From Oscheius sp. JU75 (lineage: Eukaryota > Nematoda > Chromadorea > Rhabditida > Rhabditidae), in the NCBI GenBank assembly GCA_037178855.1, contig JASJZC010000005.1:3224001-3288000 (forward strand): 64,000 nucleotides of DNA, written 5' to 3'. The position numbers were made by a program, and so were the translations under genes. Below, piece by piece: positions 49,025 to 59,212 of the stretch (positions within the stretch are counted from its first letter, which is position 1; each line of letters starts with the position of its first letter). Below the pieces are notes generated by a model. That model was not told the origin of the DNA. It worked only from the letters and a program-made list of their open reading frames with translations, and searched no databases.

Positions 49025-50699
49025 ATGTCATCGGAGCAGGATCAAGTTGTGCCTTCGGCCGTTTGTGTCTTGGACCCCAAATTGCTGAAGACACCCCCTG
49101 AGCCCACTCCCAAGAAACTGAAACAAATGACTCTTGATGGACTTTTCAGTCCGCACAAAACGGCTGATATGAAGAATGAGGCGACAGAAACTCCTACCGT
49201 TGAAAAAAAAAGAAAGAAGTTAGTCTTTTACCTTCCTTCTTAAGGAATTCTGTTTAGAAAGACATTCGCGCCGGTTGTTAACATTGAAGGCGAAGAAGAT
49301 CATGCCGAAATTGTCAAGAAAGCCGATAAACCAAAAGTTTCAAAACCGAGAGCTAGGAAGGAATCGAAAGATGGAGAAGTACAGATCAAAGAGATGAAGG
49401 AGGGAGAGTCGGAAGAAAAGCCGGACGAAACGAAGAAAGCAAAAGAAAGAGCCAAAGTTGTTCCTCTGGCTCCTGGAAAGCTGAAAGATCTGAGTAGTTT
49501 TCTCGAACATGCTCGTGTTCTCAACATCCCGAATCCTTTGAGTTTGTTAGCCATTTTCCGTGTAACAGTTGAATTTTCCAGAGGCCTTTTCTCACATCCG
49601 CGGCGCACGACTTTGTGGTATTTTCGAACGGGCTCAGGTAGATGACGTTTTCACCACTGACAGCGCTCCAAACAGTCCAATTATCGAAAAGTAGCACATT
49701 TTTTAACACTTAAGCATATTTTCCAGACAATCCAGCTTCTGTCGGTACCCTACTGATCTCCCGGAAATGACCACCTGTTGCAAGTATGAGGACGGACGTT
49801 ATGCTGTTTGGAAGTTGGCTCCAAATAATTCTCCAAATAATTTACGATTCAGAGACGATCCAAAGCAAGACGAGATTCTTATTGTTCACATCACTAAAGA
49901 CGAACACTTTCCGACCATCACCGTGAGTTTCCTTCTTGACACAGTTGAAATATATGCCTGTATACCGAACTGTTCAAGTCCTTGCTCGTAAACTCTTTTC
50001 GTTGCTTAAATTCAGGTGATAGGCGATCGCTGGGAACATCTTCTCTTCCATTTGGCCAAGGCAGACCACGAGATTATCAAGGACTTGCTTCCGAAGGGCT
50101 ATTCCAAATCGCGATTGATAAAGGAAACTCGTGAAGTCATAAATGAACGTGCCGATAAAATGGTAAGTGATTTTCAGTTTGTTGATTAGCTGTTTTTATA
50201 GATGGGGTCCTTCACCGGAGTCGGCTACATGATTCCCATTGTGGACAATGATCCGCAAATCACGGCCGTCTCCGAACTGAAACGAGTCATTGAGGCTCTA
50301 GGAGAAGACATCGAAGTGCTGAAGGAGAGATCGAACGAGCAGATGGAAATTTTGCACGAATGTGTCGAGGTGTGTTGATTGGTGTTTTCCTCTGAAAGAA
50401 AGATTCAGGTCGCAAATCAGGAAGGCATGTTTGGAATGGGCCTCGAGTTGGGTCATATTCTCTGGCTGGCAAACTACCATTCTCTGAATGAAAAGGCGAA
50501 AAATTATCTCGTAGAGGCCTATACTCGTCTTGGAAGAGAGGCTTATGCTGATGTGTTGATAGATCATCTGAAGAAGAAAAACGCGGATTGGAAGAAGAAA
50601 CAGGAAAAGAAGAATAGACAGCGATTCAGCTGGGCTGGCCTCGACGAAGGCGGAGAACGTCGTTATTTGACTCGTGCTCAATTGCGCAACTTGGATTGA
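49025..50699 (+). CDS. HPF1A: HPF1-like protein, copy A (diverged)
   Basis: Paralog of histone PARylation factor 1, which completes the PARP1/2 active site to direct ADP-ribose to serine. The HPF1 core is recognisable: KDLSSFLEHARVLNIPNPL, ARLCGIFERAQVDD, DLPEMTTCCKYEDGRYAVW, VIGDRWEHLLFHLAKADHEI, the helical block, then FGMGLELGHILWLANYHSL. Residues that in human HPF1 bind PARP1 (Tyr-Arg in VGYREL) are replaced (PQITAVSEL). The catalytic pair Asp-Glu (human 283-284) reads QE, so Glu remains and Asp is lost. The N-terminus is long and charged, with a PIP-like motif (KQMTLDGLFSPHK). The acceptor ttttag abuts the ATG. Function may differ from copy B. Confidence 0.85.
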
Positions 50700-50846
50700 T
50701 ACTGCGATAATTTGTGGAACTTTAAATATTACATTCATTTACCAACGAGCTCAATGAACATTATTTAGTACACTCTTCTTCTTTGTGCTCTCGGCTCTCC
50801 GATATCTTACTTTTGCAACTTACGAACATAGACATGTAACTGAAAG

Positions 50847-52173
50847 ATGCCCCGAAAACGAGTTGGAGAGGAGGCAGCTTCAAACAAAGGTCTTTTTTCG
50901 TTAGTCTAGTTCCAACATTTTTTTTAGATCCTAAGCGAATGAAGCAGACTACATTGCCGAGCGTGTTTCTCGGAAAAGGCAGCGAAGAACCTCAAAAAAC
51001 GATCGGCGTTGTTGGGCGACTCGATAAGAAAGACAAAACGAGTCAAGAACCGAAGGAATCTGCTGGTACTTTGTCGAATGTCCGAGCCTTCTTCAATCAC
51101 GCAAAAAAGCTCAGTCCGGAAAATCCACTTGGTGCGACTGCTTTTGAATTGTTCTGTACGACGATGTTTAGAAGCTTTTTCTCAATTAAAGAAGGCCAAG
51201 TTATGCGGATTTTTTGAAAGAATCGATGGTGGAATGGAGAACAAAGAAGGTTAGCTTGCAATTTTCCCAGTTACCCGTTTCAGACTCGATGATTCGGCTA
51301 CACTGTAGACACACGACCGATTTGCCTGAAATGATGACATGCTGCGAATACGATGGAGGACGATATGCCATTTGGAGGTGAGAGATCCGCAGTTTCTTTT
51401 GTCGAAATCAACCTTGTAGAGATGATCCGAATCAGAAAGAAGTTCTGTTTGTCCACGTGTCAAACGACGATCATTTCCCAGCCATCCAAGTAGGCGTCAT
51501 TTTGTGAGCAGCTAGCTACTATTCAGGTGGTTGGAGATCGTTTCGAGCATGTACTTTTTCATCTTGGTGGCAAAGAGTCCGCAGTTTTGAAGAGTCTGCT
51601 TCCAGAAGATTCCGATCTTCAGAAAATATACAAAGAAGTTCAGGAGGTGGTCAAACAGCGGAACAAAAAGAAGGTTTGTATTTTTTTTAATGCACAAGAT
51701 ACCTTTGTTCAGCTCGGAAACTTGCCAAATGGTGTCGGAATTTGGGTTCCAGTTCGGAATAATGTTGGTTACCGAGAACTGGGAGCAAATACGCAAGAGT
51801 TGAAGAAGATTCTGACGACAATTGGCACGAGCGACAACTTCAATTTGAAAAAGAAGGCCGAGGAACGCCTCACCGAGCTGTGTGCTCATGCCACTGTCCG
51901 TTTTTTTACTTGGTTTTCAATTATATTCCAGTTCAGATGGCCAACGACGAGCTGGATTTCGGGATGTGTCTGGAGCTCGGACATTTCCTATGGTTGGCTA
52001 ACTTTCCAGCCTTGAACAAGCGAGCCAGGCAACTTCTGGTCTGTGCCTATAATTTGCTGGAGAGAAACGACTATTCCGACATTGTGAAGGATCATTTCGA
52101 AAAACGAGATGCTGATCATAAGAAGCAGATCGAGGAGTGTATCAAAGCGGCCGCTGCTACTATCAACAAGTAA
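50847..52173 (+). CDS. HPF1B: Histone PARylation factor 1, copy B (canonical residues)
   Basis: HPF1 ortholog with the known functional residues kept: VPVRNNVGYRELGANTQEL (Tyr-Arg pair for PARP binding) and MANDELDFGMCLELGHFL (Asp-Glu catalytic pair, then GMxLELG). Other family blocks are AKLCGFFERIDGG, TTDLPEMMTCCEYDGGRYAI, VVGDRFEHVLFHLGGKE and LLVCAYNLLERNDYSDIVKD. The N-terminus is shorter than copy A and again carries KQTTLPSVFLGKG, resembling a PCNA-interacting motif. About ten exons. It lies 147 nt after copy A. A polyadenylation signal (aaataaac) follows near 52219. Confidence 0.92.
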
Positions 52174-52387
52174 CACCTTTTCTGTACCTACGCCTACTTG
52201 ATCTCTACTGTAAATGCAAAATAAACCGATAAAAATGTCTTTATCTTTCAATAAGCACATGAACTGAAAATGGGAGGATGCTACTATTCCGCCTAAAACA
52301 CGAATAGAGCAAAGACGTCGGCTTATAACCGGGGCATTTGGTTGTGAAATAGCTGTGAGAATCGGCTCATAACAATTGGAGAAAAAG

Positions 52388-53485
52388 CTAGATGGCAGCG
52401 AGAAGGAAAGACAAAACGAAGGCGACAACAGATCCAATGAAGGGACTGGAGCAAGTGATCTGTCCTTTCGGACATCTGAGACTACAGATTTCTCCACCGA
52501 ATCCCTCGGGACAGATGCATTTGTCATCAACCAGCTCACCCTTATTCTCGCAAGAGATTATCTGGTCACAGTTCTCTCCTGAATTGGATCCGTTTCTTTG
52601 AAAATATACTACAAGTACCTTTATAATGCCTTCCACATTTGCACTTGTCCACGTCATTTGCGAATCGAAAATGAGCTCCTGAAACGATTCTTGTGATTCA
52701 AAGAAGGCTGGAATCACACCGTGGTCAGTTTTCCGGAAACAGGCCAGTCGTTCGCAATAGCGACCATCCCAGGGAACCTGCAAGGATTCAGCTTTTTATG
52801 GAAAACACTTAAGTCTCCGATCAATAAAACTAGTGCATTGATAGGAAAATTTTCAATCTATCAGTGTACAAACCTTGCAAATGCACTCGACTTCCTTACT
52901 GCCCACAGCCAGCTCTCCGTCATGCTGACAGATATTCGGAGCACAGCTGAAAAAGCGGGTCTCGTTACTTGTTACAGCCTACTCAAAAAAGTGCTCTTGG
53001 AACTCACCCCTTTCCCTGCCCAAGAACATAGGGTTTATTGTCAGGACAGCCGGTCACTTCGAGACACAGACTTCCCTTATACGGCTCCTTACAAACACAC
53101 TTCCCGTCTACCATGTGCGCATGAACTGAAAGTGTCCAATTGGCGTTTTTCGAGACTCTTCAATGGACGTACCTCGCAAATGTTTACACTTATACGTCTC
53201 GTAGATTTCCTGTTTGTCCTCGTCCGTTTCCTGCCACATTGAGCATTTTTCCAGAGTTCCATTCATTATTCCTAAGGGCGTTCTATTAGAAGAAATATAG
53301 AGAGTTACCTAGTCCAAAATAAGTGTCATCACCACAAGTTCCGACGGGAATATCACTGAAAAGAGCTTACTTTGAATGGACAATGAGTACCTGATTCTGG
53401 CCAAGAAGTGTCCAGGCTGGTCTTTGACTTTTGGTCGGTCTGCTACGGAAGGAACGGCTACAGCGGCCAGAAGAAGAATGAGCAT
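52388..53485 (-). CDS. Secreted EGF-like repeat protein with C-terminal membrane anchor
   Basis: Signal peptide MLILLLAAVAVPSVADRP, then Cys-rich EGF-like modules. These include VDGKCVCKEPYKGSLCLE, APNICQHDGELAVGSKEVEC with ICK, VPWDGRYCERLACF and ENKGELVDDKCICPEGFGGE with ICSL. The C-terminus is hydrophobic (FIGSVVAFVLSFLLAAI), either a single membrane anchor or a GPI signal. Eight or so exons with introns of about 30-50 nt. The EGF modules resemble those of nematode surface proteins, but no specific ortholog could be named. Convergent with HPF1B; stop codons about 215 nt apart. Confidence 0.7.
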
Positions 53486-55634
53486 CTCCACGGGGGGAGA
53501 GGTGGTCGAGTCTTCTCAGAAAGGGGACAGAGACTGGAATGCGACAGTGAAGAATGAGAAGAGAGAAAGAGCAATCAGAGAGTCACACACGGTGGTAACT
53601 TAATAGGAACTGGCAAAAAGGAAGCCGATTGGGCGAGAAGACAGAGGACGACCAACAAACAGACGGAAGAGTCTAATTAAAGGGGAGAACTAGTTGAGGG
53701 AAATTGAAGGCTGTATCGCAGAGAGGGGCCTGAATAGACAGTGTGTGACCAGCTGACTGCCTGGGTGAGACAGATCGACTGCGGATACTATGTATCAATA
53801 AGAAAATAGTTGAAATAAAACCAGTCTGAACTTGTAAAAGGGCGTACGTGTAAAGTGTTTGCATGGAAGCCGATTGGTGTCTGTTTTTGGAAAGAGAGTG
53901 CAGTTAATCCGAGCGGACAGTATGGCGACACGCGGGAAGAGAGTCATATTCAAAGAAGGCGGGAAAGTAAACCAGCAGTTGACTAGTAGTTGAGTGAATG
54001 TGTCCGCCTGACAAGTGTACAAATCTATTGTCCGCCAAAAACGGACATGAAACACTGTATTGAAGAAGTGGCCTCAATGCAATTAGAGACAAGCCGCGTG
54101 CCAATAGGATTCCGGCGCGGAAAAAAAGGAAGAGAAGAGGTCAATAAAACAAACAAGTATGGCTGGACAAACGAAAATAAGCTTCTGGAGAGGCCGGAGG
54201 GATTGATCGGCTGCGACAGCCTAGAGACCCGAAGGCAGGGGACACGCCCACTTGTTGACAAGCAAAAAACAAACATTAACCAAGTTATAAGGAAGTAATA
54301 AAAAAGAGATTTGTGTTGGTCAACAGAGAAAGGGAGTGTTCCGCTCGGGATATCGAGAGGCTCTGGTACACACAGGAGAATATTGGTAGTGGAGAGGAGA
54401 GAGAGAGTTTCATTTTGAGGGAAATGAGAGGCGCGAAGAGTAACGAAACGAGTAAATAGAGAGCTCTTGAATTGGGTGAAACTTACTTACGACCCGTCGT
54501 GATTGAGGAGCTTTGGCGGCTTGGCAACTTCCGTCGTGACTTCCGAGAATTCTCGACTAGTATACCAGAGGCAGTTATGGCTGAGTTACGAGACCGAACG
54601 GCCCTCCAAGCTAAAAAGGGAACATGCGACCACTTTCTCAGCCCAAGGGGGACTCTCTTTTGCGAACGAAACTGCAGAAGAAGAACAGATGGCATTTGTG
54701 GCGAAAAAAAGATATTCGGACAGCTGGTCGAGATGAGCTGATAACGGCCGTTCGAATTGTACATAGCCGTCAATCCCAGGCAAAAATGAGACCATGCATA
54801 ATGGATCCGTCGTCGGGCGGAACAAATTGGTGTCGGAATAAGAAAGGAGTCTGTTCCAGAAAGGACATGAGAGGTGTCTCAGAAGGGGTGAAGGGACGAG
54901 GTTATCGCTCATCTCCGTGAGAAGATGGACCCCACAATCTGACTGACAGCCCCTTTTTGACACGCCAGCGGGAACCGACCATATGGGATTGTTGTCGTCG
55001 ACTCAAATAAAATTATGGGATTAGCGCCACGTGAGGCGAGCGAATAGACTCCCGAGGGGACTTGTATTGCTGACAGACGGTCGAGATCGAACTGAGGACG
55101 GAAAGTAATTAGCGCCAGAATCACGAAGAAGGATTAACGGGCAATTAGGTCGATGGCAGCTCGACCAGTTCGTGTCGAAGCTTAGCAGCCTGACTTTGAT
55201 TCCTTGGGGGTAGTGAATAAAAAGTGATGAAAGTGACACCTAGGGTGAGAACAAATGGTACATAATGAGTTGTTTTGGATGGCTGGCAGCAGCTGGCCAT
55301 ATGTTGCTAATAAGAGTTGCTGGCAATTATGCCAGCAGGTGCGTCCGGTCAAGAGAACACGAACCGACCGACAGTCTGTAATTAACTGAATGCAAAGGCT
55401 GTCGAGCCATGTTACCTGTGAATGCCATTTGATTGGCCGCTCCGCTGACAGCCGATTTATGATGTGCCCAATTCACACGACTCTTTATTTTGCCGAAAAC
55501 CCGTAAAAGTATGATCAAAAGGATGTCACAAGTAGCTGGGAACCGACTTTGTCCGTGGATGACCGGGCTCGATCGTCTGCATTCCTGCTCCACACATACT
55601 CCTGTACGGAGACATCTGAAGACTACTAGAGTTC
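53486..55634. other. Gene-poor region
   Basis: About 2.1 kb without a supported gene. Overlapping short frames on both strands near 54000-54960 and 55327-55638 show no family resemblance and overlap each other. The composition is purine-rich in places (GAGAGAGA near 54400). The first part is the upstream region of the EGF-like gene. Confidence 0.4.
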
Positions 55635-57206
55635 TCAAAGAGTCAAAGATGCGTCTACCATTGGTGTCCCTTCGATATCATCAATATCGTCCATATTCCA
55701 ACTTCTTTCGGCTATCTGGAACTCCTTCTGGGCATTCTGTTCTTTAGAAGAAGAGTCTTACCGAATGGTATCTGGTAGACAGTTTCGGATCGTAATCTTC
55801 CTCCTTCCGCTTTCTCCAACAGAAGACTCTCTTGTACTCTCTCTGGTACTTCTCCTACAGATCAGAAAACTTTTCTGGTTAAGAAAGAACCCACATTGAA
55901 GAGTCCGTAAATGATCGGATTGAGACATGAATTGCTCATAGCAAGCCAGTGACTGCAGAAAAACAGCACATTGATGTATTTCCACGCGTTGATTTCTGGT
56001 CGGACTTCGTTGAGCAAGAGATACGTCTCGAGCGGAAGCCAACACAGAGAGAAACAGGCTACGACTATTATCAGCATGTTGATGATCTTCTTGTTGCTCG
56101 TCTCTCGCGGGGCCGTCGCGACTCCTCGTCGAGGCACGGTCGACCAGATCTGAACTTCAGTTCCTTCTGTAATCTGTAAGGTACCTTGACAGCTATCATT
56201 ACGTAAGCAGTATCGAGAATGACTAAGGGAAGAAAATAGTGGATTACGGTTAGATAAATATTGTACCCTTTCCACCAATCGGCGTCAGCATAAACAGGTC
56301 GACACTGAACAGTATATTATATTTGGATCGAAAGAATGCAACCTGAGCTATAGTTGTATTATCACTGGAATCGGACAGTATGTAGACGTCATGGAACAGA
56401 CCGTGAGGAAGCGAGATCACTGCTGCCACAGACCAGATTGAAATGACCAAGCACCTAAACAGTGGCTGATTCACTACTAGACAAGAACAGACTGGGCACT
56501 TCTGTTCGACATTCGGGTAGAAGTCTTTCTCGGAAGGAATGTGGTTCGAAACTCATGAATCGCGGAAGCTGTCAGGGTAAAGACGGAGACGGAAAGGGAC
56601 ACAGTTTCGGTGAACGGGACTATCTGGCAGAGAGACCGAGGGAGAAACCATTCCTGCAAGAAGGAGTTTAAGAGAATCCGAAAGAATACCTGGAAGAGAG
56701 CGGCCTGGAACTTGAATGGGATCGCGAAGATTCCTGTCAGAAGATCTGCCAGGGCCAAGTTGATGATGAAGTAGGTCGTGATAGCTCTTGTTCTTTGAAA
56801 TAGTTCGTAATTGATTCGAAGGAAAGAAACAAAAACCTCAACTTTCGAAGGGTGACGTATATCACGAGAGAATTGCCGACGACGGCCAGAATAGCTATTA
56901 GAGCGTAGAGTGAACACCAGATAACCTAGACATATCAAAGTTACATTTCCATTTAGGTATCCAATGTTAAACAAACTCTACCTTTCCCCTTCTTCTCCAA
57001 TCTCGCCCACTATCCCGAGAGAGTTGGAACCCGTTTAGAGCCGAAACAATTTGCAAAAACTATTTGATCGGACAAACTCCGTTTGGCCAGACTCGATGGC
57101 CCATTACGGCAAGAAAAAGACGCAAACGTACCAGTTCCTGCCAGCTGAGCTCGTAGAGCTCGACGTCGTCTTCGTAGTCGACCGAGAGACGACCCTCTTC
57201 TTCCAT
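55635..57206 (-). CDS. Rhodopsin-like (class A) peptide-type GPCR
   Basis: Seven-TM receptor. An acidic extracellular N-terminus (MEEEGRLSVDYEDDVELYEL) leads to TM1 (ILAVVGNSLVIYVTLRK, with GN), TM2 (YFIINLALADLLTGIFAIPF, LALAD), TM3 after LCQIVPF, TM4 (VISIWSVAAVISLPHGLF) and an ECL2 Cys (CRPVYADADWW). TM5 (YFLPLVILDTAYVMIAV), TM6 (CFSLCWLPLE, CWxP) and TM7 (NSCLNPIIYGLFN, NPxxY) follow. The DRY box is replaced by HEF (LTASAIHEFRTTFLP). The pattern resembles neuropeptide Y/tachykinin-type receptors. The tail is charged. Nine or ten short-intron exons. The acceptor ctctgcag lies 5 nt before the ATG. The ligand is unknown. Confidence 0.88.
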
Positions 57207-58214
57207 GTCAACTGCAGAGAGATGCTTTAATTGAAACTGATCGGAGAGATGCACAACATTATCCTCGGTCAATGGACTCTCTTGAAAAAGAAAAAGAACA
57301 TTATTCCCAAGTGGAATGGAATGGGAAAGGACATCGTTGGAAAGTTCGTCATCGACACGGGATTAGAAAGCTTCAGAAGCCTCACAGATGAATATAGGGC
57401 AGAACGAGAGAGCCGTTGAAGAATGAAAATCGTAAATTAGAGGTTAGGAGACGGGAAAAGAAAGTGCGAAGGCAAAGAAGCGGAAAGAAGATTATTAGCA
57501 AGTCGTCGGAAACATGTTTGAAAACAATTGGAAGAGGATTGAATAGGGGCGGTCCCTCTCCGAATTCATGCATTCGGTCCACGAGTCTAAAACAAGAATG
57601 AATAAACGAGCCATATCAGGTTTCCGGGTTATTGAGAGGGCTTCGTGTCTCCTCTTATATGCAGGTAAAAAGTGGCCCTGGCTCTAATGAGCACCATCTT
57701 CTCCCTAGAATCATGATGAAGTAGGGGCAAGAAGTGAGGATGAGAAGGGGAGGAACTTTGTTCAAACCACTCGTTTAGAAGTATGTCAGACGAATAAACT
57801 ATTGGGAATTAAGTCAGTATTAAACAGAGGAGGAGCTGCGGTGTCAGGTGCGATTTTATTGCTGGTCGTGTGAGTGATCAAATCAATGAAAAACACTGGT
57901 CATTATTACAACTGTTTTGAGGCTTCTTCCGTCCGCAAATCTTATGCAAAGGAACGCGAAAGAGTTGCTCATTAGGTTGAATGAGACTGAAAAGTGAGAC
58001 TGAGAAGGATGCGTTCTCAGCTAGCCGGAGGGGCCATCTTCGATGATGGAAGACTGGATCAGGTGTTTGAAAAAGTTTGCAGGGTTACAAAGAACACAAC
58101 TAATTGCTTTCCAGTTATTGCTGCGAAAACAAAACTTTGAAAAACACGAACTTTAAAAAAAAAAAAGAAGCAAAAAGGTCACTTGAACCCAGCTGACAGC
58201 CAGATCTTCTCGCT
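57207..58214. other. Intergenic, GPCR and PH-like gene upstream regions
   Basis: No gene recognised; a short A/T homopolymer tract lies near 58157. Confidence 0.4.
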
Positions 58215-59147
58215 ATGTCCACCAACTGCTACCGTCGAAAGGATTTCCAGAAGAAGGTGGCTCTTCCGACTGCTGCCTCGTTCCTGCCGTCCGATGTCCT
58301 TCTCTCTGCCAATGCCCTGACTCTGATCAAGCACAAGGGACTCTTCTTCAACCGTCTCAGTCGCATCGCCTTCCGTCGTGTTCTCATTCTCTGCACTGGA
58401 GCGATGCTCATCTACGAGAACGAGACCAAGGGATGGAGTCTTCATATGCGTCAGATCGAGACTGTCAAGACGAAGATGGCTCGCAAGATGTCCGGCCAGA
58501 TGCGTACCCAGATCGATCTGAAGGCCAATAGTGGATCGCTCATTCTGGTAGTCGACGGAACTCAGACGAAGCAGTGGCTCAATGTCTTCTCGAGGGGAGA
58601 AATCGAAGAAGAGTTGGTGGTCAAGAAACAGACAGACAGTCTGGTGTCTCTGTTCGACGAAGAAGGAGTTCTGCCTGTCGAAGTGGCCGAGGACCTGAAG
58701 TGCAGTTTCGGAAAAGAGAAGAAGAGTGCCAGCAGTCCTCTGTGCATCTTCAAACCGGAGGGCAACGTCGAGACTCCGATCATCGTTCCGAAGAAGTTCT
58801 CTACTCCTCCTCCGCTTCAGTCTATCACGACTACCACCTCGGAATCGGTCGAAACTGAGTCTATTCGCCACGGACCTCAGTCGGTGGCCACTCTTCGCAA
58901 CATCATCGAAGCCAAGGCTCGAGTCTCTGTCCGCAAGATGAGAAGAGAGAGCAAGAGCATCTCGGCTGTTCCTACTGACCTCGTGATGGCCGAAAAGAAG
59001 CAGGAACGGAAGGAAGAGTCGGAGAAGAAGATCCATCTCCCGCATCTGGGCAAGTCGATCTCTGCTCCGGCTGTACTCAACTCCATCAAGATGAAGAAGT
59101 TTGTCCTCGGCATGTACGACAGCTGCTTCGACTCGGTTCGTGCTTAG
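58215..59147 (+). CDS. Intronless PH-like protein, family not recognised
   Basis: Single exon of 310 codons. Residues about 45-130 look like a pleckstrin-homology fold: LIKHKGLFFNRLSRIAFRRV, LILCTGAMLIYENETKGWSL, IDLKANSGSLILVVDGTQ and the closing helix TKQWLNVF. After it come an acidic linker, a Pro/Ser/Thr-rich stretch (STPPPLQSITTTTSESVET) and a basic, Ser-rich region (KIHLPHLGKSISAPAVLNSI). The lack of introns contrasts with its neighbours. An AATAAA signal lies at 59157-59162, 9 nt after the stop. A long antisense frame here (58179-59153) is a by-product of codon bias. Confidence 0.7.
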   Translation: MSTNCYRRKDFQKKVALPTAASFLPSDVLLSANALTLIKHKGLFFNRLSRIAFRRVLILCTGAMLIYENETKGWSLHMRQIETVKTKMARKMSGQMRTQIDLKANSGSLILVVDGTQTKQWLNVFSRGEIEEELVVKKQTDSLVSLFDEEGVLPVEVAEDLKCSFGKEKKSASSPLCIFKPEGNVETPIIVPKKFSTPPPLQSITTTTSESVETESIRHGPQSVATLRNIIEAKARVSVRKMRRESKSISAVPTDLVMAEKKQERKEESEKKIHLPHLGKSISAPAVLNSIKMKKFVLGMYDSCFDSVRA

Positions 59148-59156
59148 AAACACGAC

Positions 59157-59162
59157 AATAAA
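59157..59162 (+). terminator. AATAAA polyadenylation signal of the PH-like gene
   Basis: Canonical signal 9 nt after the stop codon; it makes for a very short 3' UTR, next to the end of the convergent GPCR gene at 59213. Confidence 0.5.
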
Positions 59163-59212
59163 ACAATGACTACTCTATTGTCCTTTTTTATTAGACACAT
59201 TACCCACTGTAG

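Noticed and set aside
49800-49860. An insertion KLAPNNSPNNLRF in HPF1 copy A
   Set aside because: It translates a 38-nt intron (gttggc...attcag); removing it gives the family-like AVWKDDPKQDEIL.
58179-59153. A 324-codon minus-strand frame antisense to the PH-like gene
   Set aside because: It mirrors a codon-biased sense frame that has an ATG, PH-like fold and AATAAA; the antisense translation has no recognisable domain.
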